Origin: Streptomyces sp. CB00316
GTDB lineage: Bacteria > Actinomycetota > Actinomycetes > Streptomycetales > Streptomycetaceae
Assembly (NCBI RefSeq): GCF_001905595.1
Contig: NZ_LIXI01000002.1
Location: forward strand, 806,001-870,000
Direction: 5' to 3'
Length of the DNA stretch: 64,000 nt
Positions 18,336-25,784 of the stretch are shown here, in pieces. Each line of letters opens with the position of its first letter. Positions within the stretch are counted from its first letter, which is position 1. Below the pieces are notes generated by a model. The model searched no databases. It was not told the origin of the DNA and saw nothing but the letters and a program-made list of their open reading frames with translations. Both the position numbers and the translations under genes were made by a program.

Positions 18336-18734
18336 GGGTCACGGGGTGGGACAACGCTCCGCGTGCGCTGGTCCCCGGTGCTGGAACAGCCCCATGGCCG
18401 ACACCCCGTCACCCCACCGGGACCACCAACGTCGCAGGCCTACGTGTCCGACCTACGGCTGTGGGGTGGAGTCGGCCTCGTCCGAACTGGGTGCTCAGCC
18501 GGCGCCGTGATGTGTGGGCGCCGTTCGGGCCCTCCCCGGTTTGCCGCTGCCCGTACGGCCATCAGCATGCCCACGGGATACGGGTGATCGCGGGCGCCGG
18601 AGGCAACGACCGACAGGCCCGGCAGAGGGTCTGGCCGATGGTCGTGGGGTCGACCGGTCCGGGTTCACCCACGCCCGGCCCGGTCGCCGGCACCGCTGGG
18701 TTCCTCGCCGGACCGGGGAGGCGGTGCGGCGAGG
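18336..18734. other. 399 bp without a convincing gene
   Basis: I see no coding region, RNA gene or clear hairpin here. It lies directly downstream of the orphan ABC ATPase, where transporter partners might once have been. Confidence 0.5.
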
Positions 18735-19811
18735 TCAGGGTGCGCGGTAGAGGACCGTCCTGCCGGTGACCGCGATCCCGGTCCTCTCGCCGGGGCGCAC
18801 CCCTACCGGCCCGGAGACCCGGACCGACACCGGGGTGTCGAGCCCGGGAACCGCGACGACGACCATCGCGTCGTGGCCGTAGAAGTGCACGTCCACCACC
18901 GTGCCCGGGGGGCGGTCCACGCCCGCCTCGGTCAGCGTGAGCTGCTCCGGGCGCAGGACGACCGTCCCGGTGCCGCCGTTGACGGTGGTGGAGCCCTTCC
19001 CGGCGCCCACCGCACCACCGTGCGCCGCCAGCGGGACCGGGCCCAGCGCGGTGAGGGCCGTGGCGCCGTCGACGGTACCGGGCAGGAGGACGGCGTCGCC
19101 GACGAAGCCGGCCACCCAGCAGTCCGCCGGGTTCCGGTAGATCTCCTCGGGGGTCGCGCACTGGGCGACCCGGCCCGCCCGCACCACCGCGACCAGGTCG
19201 GCGGTGGAGAGCGCTTCCTGCTGGTCGTGGGTGACCAGCACGCCCGTGGCGCCCGTGGCCCGCAGTGCGGCGCGCACATCGGCGCGCACGCCCGCGCGCA
19301 GGGCGCTGTCGAGGGCGTTGAAGGGCTCGTCGAGCAGGACGAGCTCGGGTTCGGGGGCCAGTGCGCGGGCCAGGGCGATGCGTTGCTGCTGGCCGCCGGA
19401 CAGCTCGTGCGGCATCCGGTTCCCGTACCCGGGCAGGCCCACCAGTTCGAGCATCTCCTCGGTGCGCCTGCGGCGCTCGGCCACGGGGACCCCCGGCAGA
19501 CCGAAGGCCACGTTGCGGGCCACGCTCAAGTGCGGGAACAGGGCGCCTTCCTGAGGCACGATCCCGATCCGGCGGCGCTCGGGCGGCAGGTGGACGCCAG
19601 GCCCGGCGACGACCTGGCCGCCCAACTCGACCGTGCCGCCGTCGGCGCGCAGGAAGCCGGCGAGAATCCGCAGCATGGTGGTCTTCCCGCAGCCGGAGGG
19701 CCCCAGGACGGCGGCCAGCCGGCCGTCCGGCACGGTGAGGTCCAGACCGTCGAGCACCCGCGTCGCGTCGTCGTAGGACTTGATGAGCCCGGTGATCCGC
19801 AGGTCGGTCAT
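18735..19811 (-). CDS. ABC transporter ATP-binding protein, ferric-iron (FbpC) type
   Basis: The 358-residue ATPase would drive import of iron or a similar solute. Walker A is GPSGCGKTTM (~residue 36), with the signature LSGGQQQRIALARAL (~residue 133) and Walker B ELVLLDEPFNALD. The C-terminal ~110 residues form a TOBE/OB-type regulatory domain (VVLRPEQLTLTEAG), typical of FbpC/PotA-like proteins. The start is ATG 19811 with GGAAGG about 9 nt upstream. No permease or binding protein lies on either side, so it is an orphan. It is divergent from the toxin-antitoxin pair. Confidence 0.85.
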   Translation of the reverse strand: MTDLRITGLIKSYDDATRVLDGLDLTVPDGRLAAVLGPSGCGKTTMLRILAGFLRADGGTVELGGQVVAGPGVHLPPERRRIGIVPQEGALFPHLSVARNVAFGLPGVPVAERRRRTEEMLELVGLPGYGNRMPHELSGGQQQRIALARALAPEPELVLLDEPFNALDSALRAGVRADVRAALRATGATGVLVTHDQQEALSTADLVAVVRAGRVAQCATPEEIYRNPADCWVAGFVGDAVLLPGTVDGATALTALGPVPLAAHGGAVGAGKGSTTVNGGTGTVVLRPEQLTLTEAGVDRPPGTVVDVHFYGHDAMVVVAVPGLDTPVSVRVSGPVGVRPGERTGIAVTGRTVLYRAP

Positions 19812-19911
19812 GTGCGGTGCCTTCCGAGGAGGTCGAATCGAGAGGCGGATGGGAACGCCGCGGAGATCGATGTCGCCGTGGCCTCCCGGTACCACCCGAG
19901 CCGCCATGTAC

Positions 19912-19926
19912 ATCTGCTACATTCAT
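19912..19926. promoter_or_regulatory. Possible antitoxin operator
   Basis: An imperfect inverted repeat (TGTA...TACA arms around CATCTGC) sits immediately before the antitoxin start, overlapping where a leaderless promoter would be. Autorepression by the antitoxin is the family norm; this site is a guess from position and symmetry. Coordinates are approximate to a few bases. Confidence 0.3.
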
Positions 19927-19929
19927 GAC

Positions 19930-20211
19930 ATGAGTGAGCCAGTGATTGAATCCATGGCGGATGTCCGCAGTCACCTCGCTGACGTCATCGATCGCGCTCG
20001 GCGGGAGGAAACCCCGACGATCATCACTCGGCGCGGCAAGCAGGAAGCCGTCGTGATCGACATCGAGGAGTACCAGCGCCTGCGCGAGATCGCGGAGAAC
20101 GCCGAGGAAGCATGGCTCAACCGGCTGGCCGACGAAGCCGAGTCCGAGGGTGCGGAAGGGTCGGTCTCGCTCGAAGAGATGGCCGCCTTGCTGCGTGCCG
20201 ATCAAGGCTGA
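19930..20211 (+). CDS. Type II antitoxin, Phd/YefM family
   Basis: A 93-residue antitoxin. The N-terminal MSEPVIESMADVRSHLADVI is the Phd/YefM DNA-binding fold, followed by TPTIITRRGKQEAVVIDIEE and an acidic C-terminal tail that would bind the toxin. I chose ATG 19930 over longer in-frame options because it fits the family. The toxin gene follows within 5 bp. The pair lies just outside the left repeat of the tRNA-Ser island. Confidence 0.88.
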   Translation: MSEPVIESMADVRSHLADVIDRARREETPTIITRRGKQEAVVIDIEEYQRLREIAENAEEAWLNRLADEAESEGAEGSVSLEEMAALLRADQG

Positions 20212-20215
20212 CCTG

Positions 20216-20497
20216 ATGGGGCACATCACGCGCTTCACGCCGCACGCCCAGCGGGACATGCTCAAGATCCCGCGCCCGGACGCCCTGCGCATCCTGTACC
20301 GCCTCACCGAACTCCAGAAGGCGCTGAACGTCGGCGACGCCGCATCGTTCGACATCAAGGCCCTCCAGGGGCACAGTGCCCGCTGGCGGCTCAGGGTCGG
20401 CGATTACCGCGTCGTCTACACCGTTGAGGACGGTCAGCTGATCGTGTGGGTCCTGGCCGTCGGCAACCGCCGCGACATCTACCGCCAAGTTCCGTAG
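20216..20497 (+). CDS. Type II toxin, RelE/ParE family
   Basis: A 93-residue RelE-fold toxin: FTPHAQRDMLKIPRPDALRI, then ALQGHSARWRLRVGDYRVVY, and IVWVLAVGNRRDIYRQ at the C-terminus. In the family such proteins cleave ribosome-bound mRNA or act on gyrase. The Arg-rich WRLRVGDYRVVY strand matches mRNA-interferase-type members. ATG 20216 is the likely start; GTG 20195 would give 100 residues and overlap the antitoxin gene by 17 bp. Confidence 0.85.
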   Translation: MGHITRFTPHAQRDMLKIPRPDALRILYRLTELQKALNVGDAASFDIKALQGHSARWRLRVGDYRVVYTVEDGQLIVWVLAVGNRRDIYRQVP

Positions 20498-20616
20498 GCC
20501 CTCCGCAGCGCAGGTTGGCGCCGACTGCCCGCCGGGAGTCGCGGGGGCGTGCGCCTACCTGTTCGTCGATATGTTCTGAATGCCGCTTGTAAACACAGCC
20601 AAAACTGCAACCACGT

Positions 20617-20657
20617 ACGACGAAGGGCCCCACTGCGAACGGTGGGGTCCTTCGACG
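20617..20657 (-). terminator. Displaced terminator hairpin of the original tRNA-Ser
   Basis: GAAGGGCCCCAC and GTGGGGTCCTTC pair around a short loop. It stands in the same position relative to the tRNA 3' half as the hairpin at 25281-25322. I read it as the original chromosomal terminator left behind when the island inserted. Confidence 0.6.
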
Positions 20658-20732
20658 TATTGCCCGGTGAGAGCAATGGCGGAGGATACGAGATTCGAAC
20701 TCGTGAGGGGTTGCCCCCAACACGCTTTCCAA
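20649..20732. repeat. Left 84-bp direct repeat of the island (attachment-site copy)
   Basis: Identical over 84 bp to 25314-25397. Bases 20680-20732 equal the 3' half of tRNA-Ser(GGA) on the minus strand, from the discriminator to the anticodon loop. After 20732 the sequence diverges, so this is not a functional tRNA. The identity ends in the anticodon loop, a common crossover point for tyrosine integrases. Confidence 0.9.
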
Positions 20733-20858
20733 ATGTTCGTCCGGGGGTTCGGAGAGGGACGGGGTTGTTCTGATCTGGGACGGAGCCGCGCGTCGGAGGG
20801 ATGGTGAACGGCGCTGTACGGGAGCGAATGAGACCAGGACTGAGACCGGAGCGCCGGG

Positions 20859-21284
20859 TCATACCTTCTTGACGACGATCGACTCCGGAACCAGCCTCTC
20901 CAGGTCGTCCACGTCCGAGGTGAAGACGGTGACCTGCCCCTTCTGCTGGCGCGCGATGACGGCGAGTATCGCGTCGATCGCGTACTTGTGGCCGTGCAGC
21001 CTGGCATCCGACAGCAGGCGGCGGGCCCGGCGGGCCTCGTCCTTGCCGATGTCGGCGACTTTGAGCCGGGAGAGTACCCAGTCCCAGCGCTGCTCGGTGG
21101 TTCTGGCGTCGTACGCCTCGACCAGCGTCATCGGAGACGTGACCACCTCGGCTTCACCCCGGGCTGCGAGGTCGAGCCACGCGATCATCTTCCGGTCGCC
21201 GCGCACGGCCAGGGACAGGGCTTCGCAGTCCAGTACGAAGACGCGCAGCGGCCGCTGCCCGGGTTCACCGGACCGCTTCCTCAC
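20859..21284 (-). CDS. vapC: PIN-domain toxin, VapC type
   Basis: A 141-residue PIN-domain ribonuclease. It begins, after a short basic lead, with VFVLDCEALSLAV, carrying the first acidic metal ligand. TLVEAYDA holds a second, and HKYAIDAILAVIA and VFTSDVDDLERLV give the later acidic residues. The start is GTG 21284, overlapping the vapB stop by 4 nt (GTGA), the usual VapBC coupling. Family members cleave tRNA or rRNA; the target here is unknown. Confidence 0.85.
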   Translation of the reverse strand: MRKRSGEPGQRPLRVFVLDCEALSLAVRGDRKMIAWLDLAARGEAEVVTSPMTLVEAYDARTTEQRWDWVLSRLKVADIGKDEARRARRLLSDARLHGHKYAIDAILAVIARQQKGQVTVFTSDVDDLERLVPESIVVKKV

Positions 21285-21559
21285 GCGGCTTCTCCGGCGC
21301 CGTGCGTTCCGGTGGCGCGCCGGCGCTCGTGCTCGGCGTCGAGGCCCTCCAACTCCTCGAACGCTGTGGTGCGCTCTTCCTCGGTGAGAGGACCGTGCTC
21401 CTCCTGCAGCCAGTCCGACAGCTCCCCCAGTCGGTCCCGGTCGCGCTTGAAGCGCAGCGCCTCGGCGACGTACGCCGACATCCCCCGTTCTGCCGCCTCC
21501 GCACGGATCTCGTCCAGGAGATCCTCGGGAATCGTCACCGTTACCTTCTTCGTCGCCAT
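21281..21559 (-). CDS. vapB: Antitoxin, VapB type with ribbon-helix-helix
   Basis: A 92-residue antitoxin. KKVTVTIPEDLLDEIRAEAA then ERGMSAYVAEAL is a ribbon-helix-helix DNA-binding domain. The acidic C-terminal half (EEHGPLTEEERTTAFEELEG) should bind VapC. ATG 21559 fits the RHH start; ATG 21571 adds four residues. It directly precedes vapC, and a palindrome lies about 20 bp upstream. Confidence 0.85.
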   Translation of the reverse strand: MATKKVTVTIPEDLLDEIRAEAAERGMSAYVAEALRFKRDRDRLGELSDWLQEEHGPLTEEERTTAFEELEGLDAEHERRRATGTHGAGEAA

Positions 21560-21576
21560 ACAAGCGACCATACTCT

Positions 21577-21596
21577 TGGTATCACACTCCTTACCA
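21577..21596. promoter_or_regulatory. Probable VapBC operator palindrome
   Basis: TGGTA and TACCA stand as inverted 5-bp arms 10 bp apart, 18 bp upstream of vapB. The position suits autorepression by the RHH antitoxin. Confidence 0.45.
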
Positions 21597-21626
21597 GTGC
21601 AATTCTTGTGACCGCCAGGTCGGCGG

Positions 21627-22532
21627 TCAGGCGGTCGTGGCGGGACGTGGGCTGCCGTGGAAGACCTGGCTGGTGTGCCAGGAACGGTGGGCGGCGGCGA
21701 TGGGGCGGACGCCCGGCTGGGGGCCGATGAGCGGACGGCCGGCGAGCGTGATGACGTGCTCGCGGGCGGCGGTGCTGTGGCCGACGAAGCTCTGCGAGAC
21801 CAGGATGCGGTGGCCCTTGCCATGGCCTTCGCCGAGACCGAGTACGCCTTTGTCGAACAGCTTGTGGTGCAGCGAGCACAGGCACAGCCCGTTCTCGACG
21901 TCGTCCGGTCCGTCGAACGCCCACCAGCGCACATGGGCGGCCTCAAGCCCGACCGGCACCGCGCCGATCCTGCCGTCATACCCGCAGAAGGCGCACTGGT
22001 ACTCGTACGCCGTCAGGACCATCTCCCGCATCCGCCGGTCCCGCTGCCTGCGCGCGGCCGAGAGCAGTGCGGTCTCGGCCTCCTCCGGCTCCAGGCCGAC
22101 GGCTTCGCACAGCTCGCCGTGGAGGGAGGGCGGGAAGTTCAGATCGAGCAGCACCCGTGTCATCCGGCCGAGAAGAGACGGCTCCCGCCGCAGCGCCGCC
22201 CTTAGCTCCGGCGTCAGCCGCCCAGCGGCGCCGGTTGCGCGCAGTTCCCTGACCCCGGTCCCGGGGCTGCCCGGCCCGCGCTCGGTGCGCACCTCCCACA
22301 CGCCGTCACTCACCAGGTGATGGAAGGGATAGGCGGGCGTCGTCCGGTTACCAGGACCGTACTCGGCGAGCAGTCCCCGCAGGTCCTCCTCCACGGCGCT
22401 GTACCGCAGCTCGCCATCGGCGTCCTGCTGGAACCGGCTGAGCGCGTACAGGAACAGCAACGGCTTGTGCGGAGCCCGCGTCCCGCTCCTCGTCCACTGC
22501 CTCAACTGCGCGGTGCGCTCGACCCAGTCCAT
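21627..22532 (-). CDS. SBD-HNH phosphorothioate-dependent (type IV) restriction endonuclease
   Basis: A 301-residue protein. Residues ~1-160 match the sulfur-binding domain of ScoMcrA-like enzymes: APHKPLLFLYALSRFQ, YSAVEEDLRGLLAEYGP and YPFHHLVSDGVWEV. Residues ~175-235 form an HNH nuclease (CAFCGYDGRIG, then GLEAAHVRWW, GLCLCSLHHKLFD). Known relatives bind phosphorothioate-modified DNA and cut nearby, so they restrict DNA from cells with Dnd-type modification. No dnd genes occur in the window, as expected for a host that must lack the mark. ATG 22532 matches the family start. It lies between vapBC and the helicase-associated gene in the island. Confidence 0.88.
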   Translation of the reverse strand: MDWVERTAQLRQWTRSGTRAPHKPLLFLYALSRFQQDADGELRYSAVEEDLRGLLAEYGPGNRTTPAYPFHHLVSDGVWEVRTERGPGSPGTGVRELRATGAAGRLTPELRAALRREPSLLGRMTRVLLDLNFPPSLHGELCEAVGLEPEEAETALLSAARRQRDRRMREMVLTAYEYQCAFCGYDGRIGAVPVGLEAAHVRWWAFDGPDDVENGLCLCSLHHKLFDKGVLGLGEGHGKGHRILVSQSFVGHSTAAREHVITLAGRPLIGPQPGVRPIAAAHRSWHTSQVFHGSPRPATTA

Positions 22533-22626
22533 GGTCGGCGATCGTAGTGGCGGCTCGTCGCAGCGCTTGGTCGTGGGGCATCGCCGCAGTGGCCGGCCGA
22601 ACACCGAGCCACGACGCGGATCCCGG

Positions 22627-25071
22627 CTACCCGGGCATGACGCCGTGGATGCGGGAGAGGGTGAAGACCCGTTCGTCGTCGCGCAGGTGGCACCACGCAT
22701 ACAAGTAGGGCGGGTCGAGCACGAGCTCGCTGAGGGTACGTACGGTCCGGTTGCCCGAGGCGGCGACGTACTCGACCGTGATGGCTGTGTCGGCGTCGAT
22801 GGCATGGGCGAGCTGGCGGACATCGCTGTACGCCAGGTTCTTCGCGCATCCGGCGACGATCTCCTCGGTGTCCGTGCCGTAGGGGACCCCGGTGCCGAAC
22901 GGGTCGGGGGCCGGAAGTATCGGCGGGGCGGCCCGCAGTCTGGCGGCCAGCGTGCTCAGGCCGGCTGTCACCGGAGTCACCGTCGGCACGGACCGCCGCC
23001 GCTGGCCTGGGAGTGGGGGCGGGGGCGGGACCGGTGCGGCGGCACGTCGGCGCCGGGTCTTTTCGACGCGTACGGTTCCGTCGGCCCTCTCGGCAACGGG
23101 GGCGTAGCCGGCGGCCCGGAGCGTGGCGAGGGTCTTGTCGAGTGGGGTCCGGCTGACCAACACGGTCGGTGCCAGCAAGCGCAGGCCGAGGGCGGCGAGC
23201 TTTCTGTGCGTGACGAGTTCGGCGAGGAGCGCGGGTTCTTCGCCGTGGATCACACAGGCAGCGGGGGTGATGCGCACACGGCCGTGAGTGCGTGCGGAGT
23301 CGTTGATCAGGTACGACAGCGACTGGGGGAGGGCGCCGACCGCGACGGCGCTCAGGTCTGCCGCGAGGGCATCCGCCGTGCGGCCCGTGTCCAGGGCACG
23401 GCGAACGGTTGTGGGGCTGAACCGCCACACCGATGCCGTGCCACCGACTTCCTTGTCAGCGACGGTGTCCAGCAGCGCGGCGAGGCGGGCGGACGGTGTG
23501 CCGGTGACGACGGCGGTGAGGTCCGCGCCGAAACGGGCTGCCCTGGTGGCCGTCGGCAGCAGCCGCTCACAGGCGGCGGCCAGCGCTTCGGCGTGGTCGG
23601 TCCGCAGAGCGGCACCGATGGGGGACAGGGCGCCGCGGGCGACGACCCCGAGCAGTTCCGCTTCCCGGATCGTGGTGGCGAAAGGCGTGGTGTCCTGGGG
23701 GAGCTGCTCGGCGAGCGGGCGATGCCAGGCGACCAGCGGCCCCAGTTCCGCGGGGCTGTGCACTCCCCGGTCCGCCGGGAGCTGCGCCGCGGCGGCGAGG
23801 AGCCCCTCCCGGGCCTGTGGACAGCCGCCGCGGGGCGGTGTTCCGGCGAGCGCGGGCAGCGCCTTGCCGTCCTCGCCGCGCGCCTGGGTCGGAGTCAGCG
23901 GAAGCGTCCGCCAGGCGTGGAGAAGCGCGGTGAGCTGCTCCGCCGGTTCTCGTTCCGCCCAGGTGTCGTATCCGTCCGTTGCCGCGACCTGGCCGCCGTC
24001 CCGGGCCAGCAGCCCGGCGTCGTACGCCGTCTCCAGAACAAGGCGTACGACGATGTCGTCGCACTGTGCCGCCTTGCTGATCCGGGACAACTCACGTGCT
24101 CCGACCCCGCCGGACTTCAGCAGGACCGGCGGAGCCGCGGAGCACGTCGCCAGAACCGACGCGGCATGCGCGGCGAACGCCGTGGCGGCGGCCGCCGCCT
24201 CCCGATCCACTTCCGCCGAGGTGACGGACACCGTCCGCACGACGGGCGGGACGGGCTCGAAGGGGGCGCGCCAGCCGGCTCCGCGCAGTGCGAGCGCCAC
24301 CTCGGCGGGCATGCGTGTGGATCCGTACCCGGAGTGCCGGTCCCGGACCAGCAGTCCCCGCTCCAGTGCCCAGCGCACACTCGGCTCGGAGTCGGCCGGC
24401 GGGGTCCTGAACATGAGGAAATGCGCCTGTGATTGAGCCTGTTCACCCCGGTGAGAGGCTCGCCGCTCAAGCAGATTCCGGGTGGACGAAGGTGCCGAAG
24501 CGATCACCGCGGCCACCCGCTCCGGATCGCTGTGGTGTTCCAGGAGGGCCGTCAGCCGATGCTTCTTGGTGGTGCCGGGTGACGGGATGCCCAGGGCCAC
24601 CAGCATGCGGCGCAGTTCCTCGGAGGTCGTGTCCGCCAGTAGCCGGGTGAGCGGGGCGTCCAGCCCCAGCGGCGAGTCCCACGCCTGCGGCAACGGCGCC
24701 GCCATGCGCAGCAGCCCTTCGCCGTCCGTCCAGACGAGTGCGCGGTCGGCCAGCGCCTCCAAGGCCGCGCCCAGCCCGCGAGCGCTCTCCGTTCCGGTCA
24801 CATCCACCAGATCGGCCAGGGCGGCACATGGAACGGGCCCCGATGCCGCCAGTGCCTCGGCTACCTGCAGGTGTGGCAGCGCGAGTCCGGTCAACACCGG
24901 GGCCACCGACGCCGGGCGCTGAAGGCGGTCCGCGAGTTCGCCGAACGATCGTGGTTCCGGCGGGGACACGGCATCCGGGCGAGCTGCCAGGACCCGCTCA
25001 AGCCGGTCGACTTCCAGATCACTCAGCCACGCGGCCAGAGTTGATCCACTGAGCTTGCCGATAGGGGACAC
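22627..25071 (-). CDS. Helicase-associated (XPB/Ssl2-type) domain protein with WYL-like C-terminus
   Basis: An 814-residue protein without Walker motifs. The N-terminal ~400 residues resemble actinobacterial helicase-associated proteins (LAAWLSDLEVDRLERVLAAR, LGIPSPGTTKKHRLTALLEH). A central Helicase_C_3-like part (WRFSPTTVRRALDTGRTADA, YLINDSARTHGRVRI) is followed by a coiled region and a linker. The last ~75 residues form a WYL-like ligand/nucleic-acid-sensing domain (AITVEYVAASGNRTVRTL, YAWCHLRDDERVFTLSRIHG). The start is GTG 25071; the ribosome site is poor. It could regulate the island or act with the nuclease; this is inference. Confidence 0.7.
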   Translation of the reverse strand: MSPIGKLSGSTLAAWLSDLEVDRLERVLAARPDAVSPPEPRSFGELADRLQRPASVAPVLTGLALPHLQVAEALAASGPVPCAALADLVDVTGTESARGLGAALEALADRALVWTDGEGLLRMAAPLPQAWDSPLGLDAPLTRLLADTTSEELRRMLVALGIPSPGTTKKHRLTALLEHHSDPERVAAVIASAPSSTRNLLERRASHRGEQAQSQAHFLMFRTPPADSEPSVRWALERGLLVRDRHSGYGSTRMPAEVALALRGAGWRAPFEPVPPVVRTVSVTSAEVDREAAAAATAFAAHAASVLATCSAAPPVLLKSGGVGARELSRISKAAQCDDIVVRLVLETAYDAGLLARDGGQVAATDGYDTWAEREPAEQLTALLHAWRTLPLTPTQARGEDGKALPALAGTPPRGGCPQAREGLLAAAAQLPADRGVHSPAELGPLVAWHRPLAEQLPQDTTPFATTIREAELLGVVARGALSPIGAALRTDHAEALAAACERLLPTATRAARFGADLTAVVTGTPSARLAALLDTVADKEVGGTASVWRFSPTTVRRALDTGRTADALAADLSAVAVGALPQSLSYLINDSARTHGRVRITPAACVIHGEEPALLAELVTHRKLAALGLRLLAPTVLVSRTPLDKTLATLRAAGYAPVAERADGTVRVEKTRRRRAAAPVPPPPPLPGQRRRSVPTVTPVTAGLSTLAARLRAAPPILPAPDPFGTGVPYGTDTEEIVAGCAKNLAYSDVRQLAHAIDADTAITVEYVAASGNRTVRTLSELVLDPPYLYAWCHLRDDERVFTLSRIHGVMPG

Positions 25072-25280
25072 CTCACAAAGACGAGTGCCGGTGGTCTCCG
25101 ACCGGAATCGGTCCTGCACAGACCCAGAATGGCGGATCGCGGGGGACGCTTGCGTCCTGAGTCGGCAGAAACCCGCTTCTGAGTGAAGGCGATGTCCTGT
25201 GACTCGACCCGGCTGCGGCAAGTCGGCGGAATGAAATGTCTCTTATGTCGGAAATGAATGAGACCAGAACTGAGACCACC

Positions 25281-25322
25281 AACGTCGAAGGCCCCCGCAG
25301 CGAGCTGCGGGGGCCTTCGACG
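25281..25322 (-). terminator. Terminator of tRNA-Ser
   Basis: CGAAGGCCCCCGCAG and CTGCGGGGGCCTTCG pair over 15 bp around a short loop, 22 bp beyond the tRNA 3' end on the minus strand. Confidence 0.75.
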
Positions 25323-25397
25323 TATTGCCCGGTGAGAGCAATGGCGGAGGATACGAGATTCGAACTCGTGAGGGGTTGCCCCCAACACGCTTTCCAA
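25314..25397. repeat. Right 84-bp direct repeat of the island (inside tRNA-Ser)
   Basis: Identical to 20649-20732. It contains the 3' half of the intact tRNA-Ser, from anticodon loop to discriminator, and part of the terminator stem. Confidence 0.9.
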
Positions 25398-25429
25398 GCG
25401 TGCGCCCTAGGCCACTAGGCGAATCCTCC
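25345..25429 (-). tRNA. tRNA-Ser(GGA)
   Basis: An 85-nt class II tRNA. The acceptor is GGAGGAT/ATCCTCC with G discriminator, the anticodon loop CTTGGAAAG contains GGA (codons UCC/UCU), there is a long variable arm, and the T loop is TTCGAAT. CCA is not encoded. It is the integration target of the island to its left. Confidence 0.95.
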
Positions 25430-25559
25430 GCCGCAAACAATACAAGACGTTGGAGGGTGCTCGCGAACATGTTCCCCGAAGATCGTCCGGAGAGGTCGTG
25501 CAGGTCGTCCGGCGGGGTGGGTGGGTGGACCGGACGGGGTGGGGATCCGCTAAGGTGGG

Positions 25560-25655
25560 CGTCAGCCCCTCACGTGGCGCTATCTGACTGAACTCCCCCA
25601 GGGCCGGAAGGCAGCAAGGGTAGGTTGGCTCTGGCGGGTGCGTGGGGGGCCCTTT
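25560..25655 (+). ncRNA. ffs: Small signal recognition particle RNA (4.5S-type)
   Basis: The apical SRP motif GGCCGGAAGGCAGCAAGGGT lies at 25602-25621. Outer strands GCCCCTCACG and GCGTGGGGGGC pair to close the hairpin. A -10-like TAAGGT is at 25551-25556. Location directly before dnaX is usual in actinobacteria. Ends are approximate. Confidence 0.92.
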
Positions 25656-25784
25656 GCGTTCCGGGGGCGGGTGTGGGGGCGCTGGTGGCTGTCAGGGCGG
25701 TCTGCCGGCGCCTGAACTGGGCCGGGAGGCCCCGTGCGGGCCGTGTGGGGTTGGTTGTCAGTCCGCCCCGATAACCTCGTAGCT

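Larger units (their letters stand above)
20649..25397. mobile_element. tRNA-Ser-integrated island (4.67 kb) with toxin-antitoxin and restriction cargo
   Basis: Two identical 84-bp repeats bound the segment. The right copy completes tRNA-Ser(GGA) and the left is a displaced 3' half. Inside, all on the minus strand, are vapC, vapB, an SBD-HNH endonuclease and a helicase-associated/WYL-like gene. I find no integrase, excisionase or relaxase, so it is either a decayed element or one mobilised in trans. A near-identical 22-bp motif (20826-20847 and 25256-25277) would flank the joined site on both sides after circularisation. Confidence 0.75.

Noticed and set aside
20680..20732. Second tRNA-Ser gene
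   Set aside because: Only the 3' half is present; the sequence diverges at the anticodon loop and cannot form an acceptor stem.
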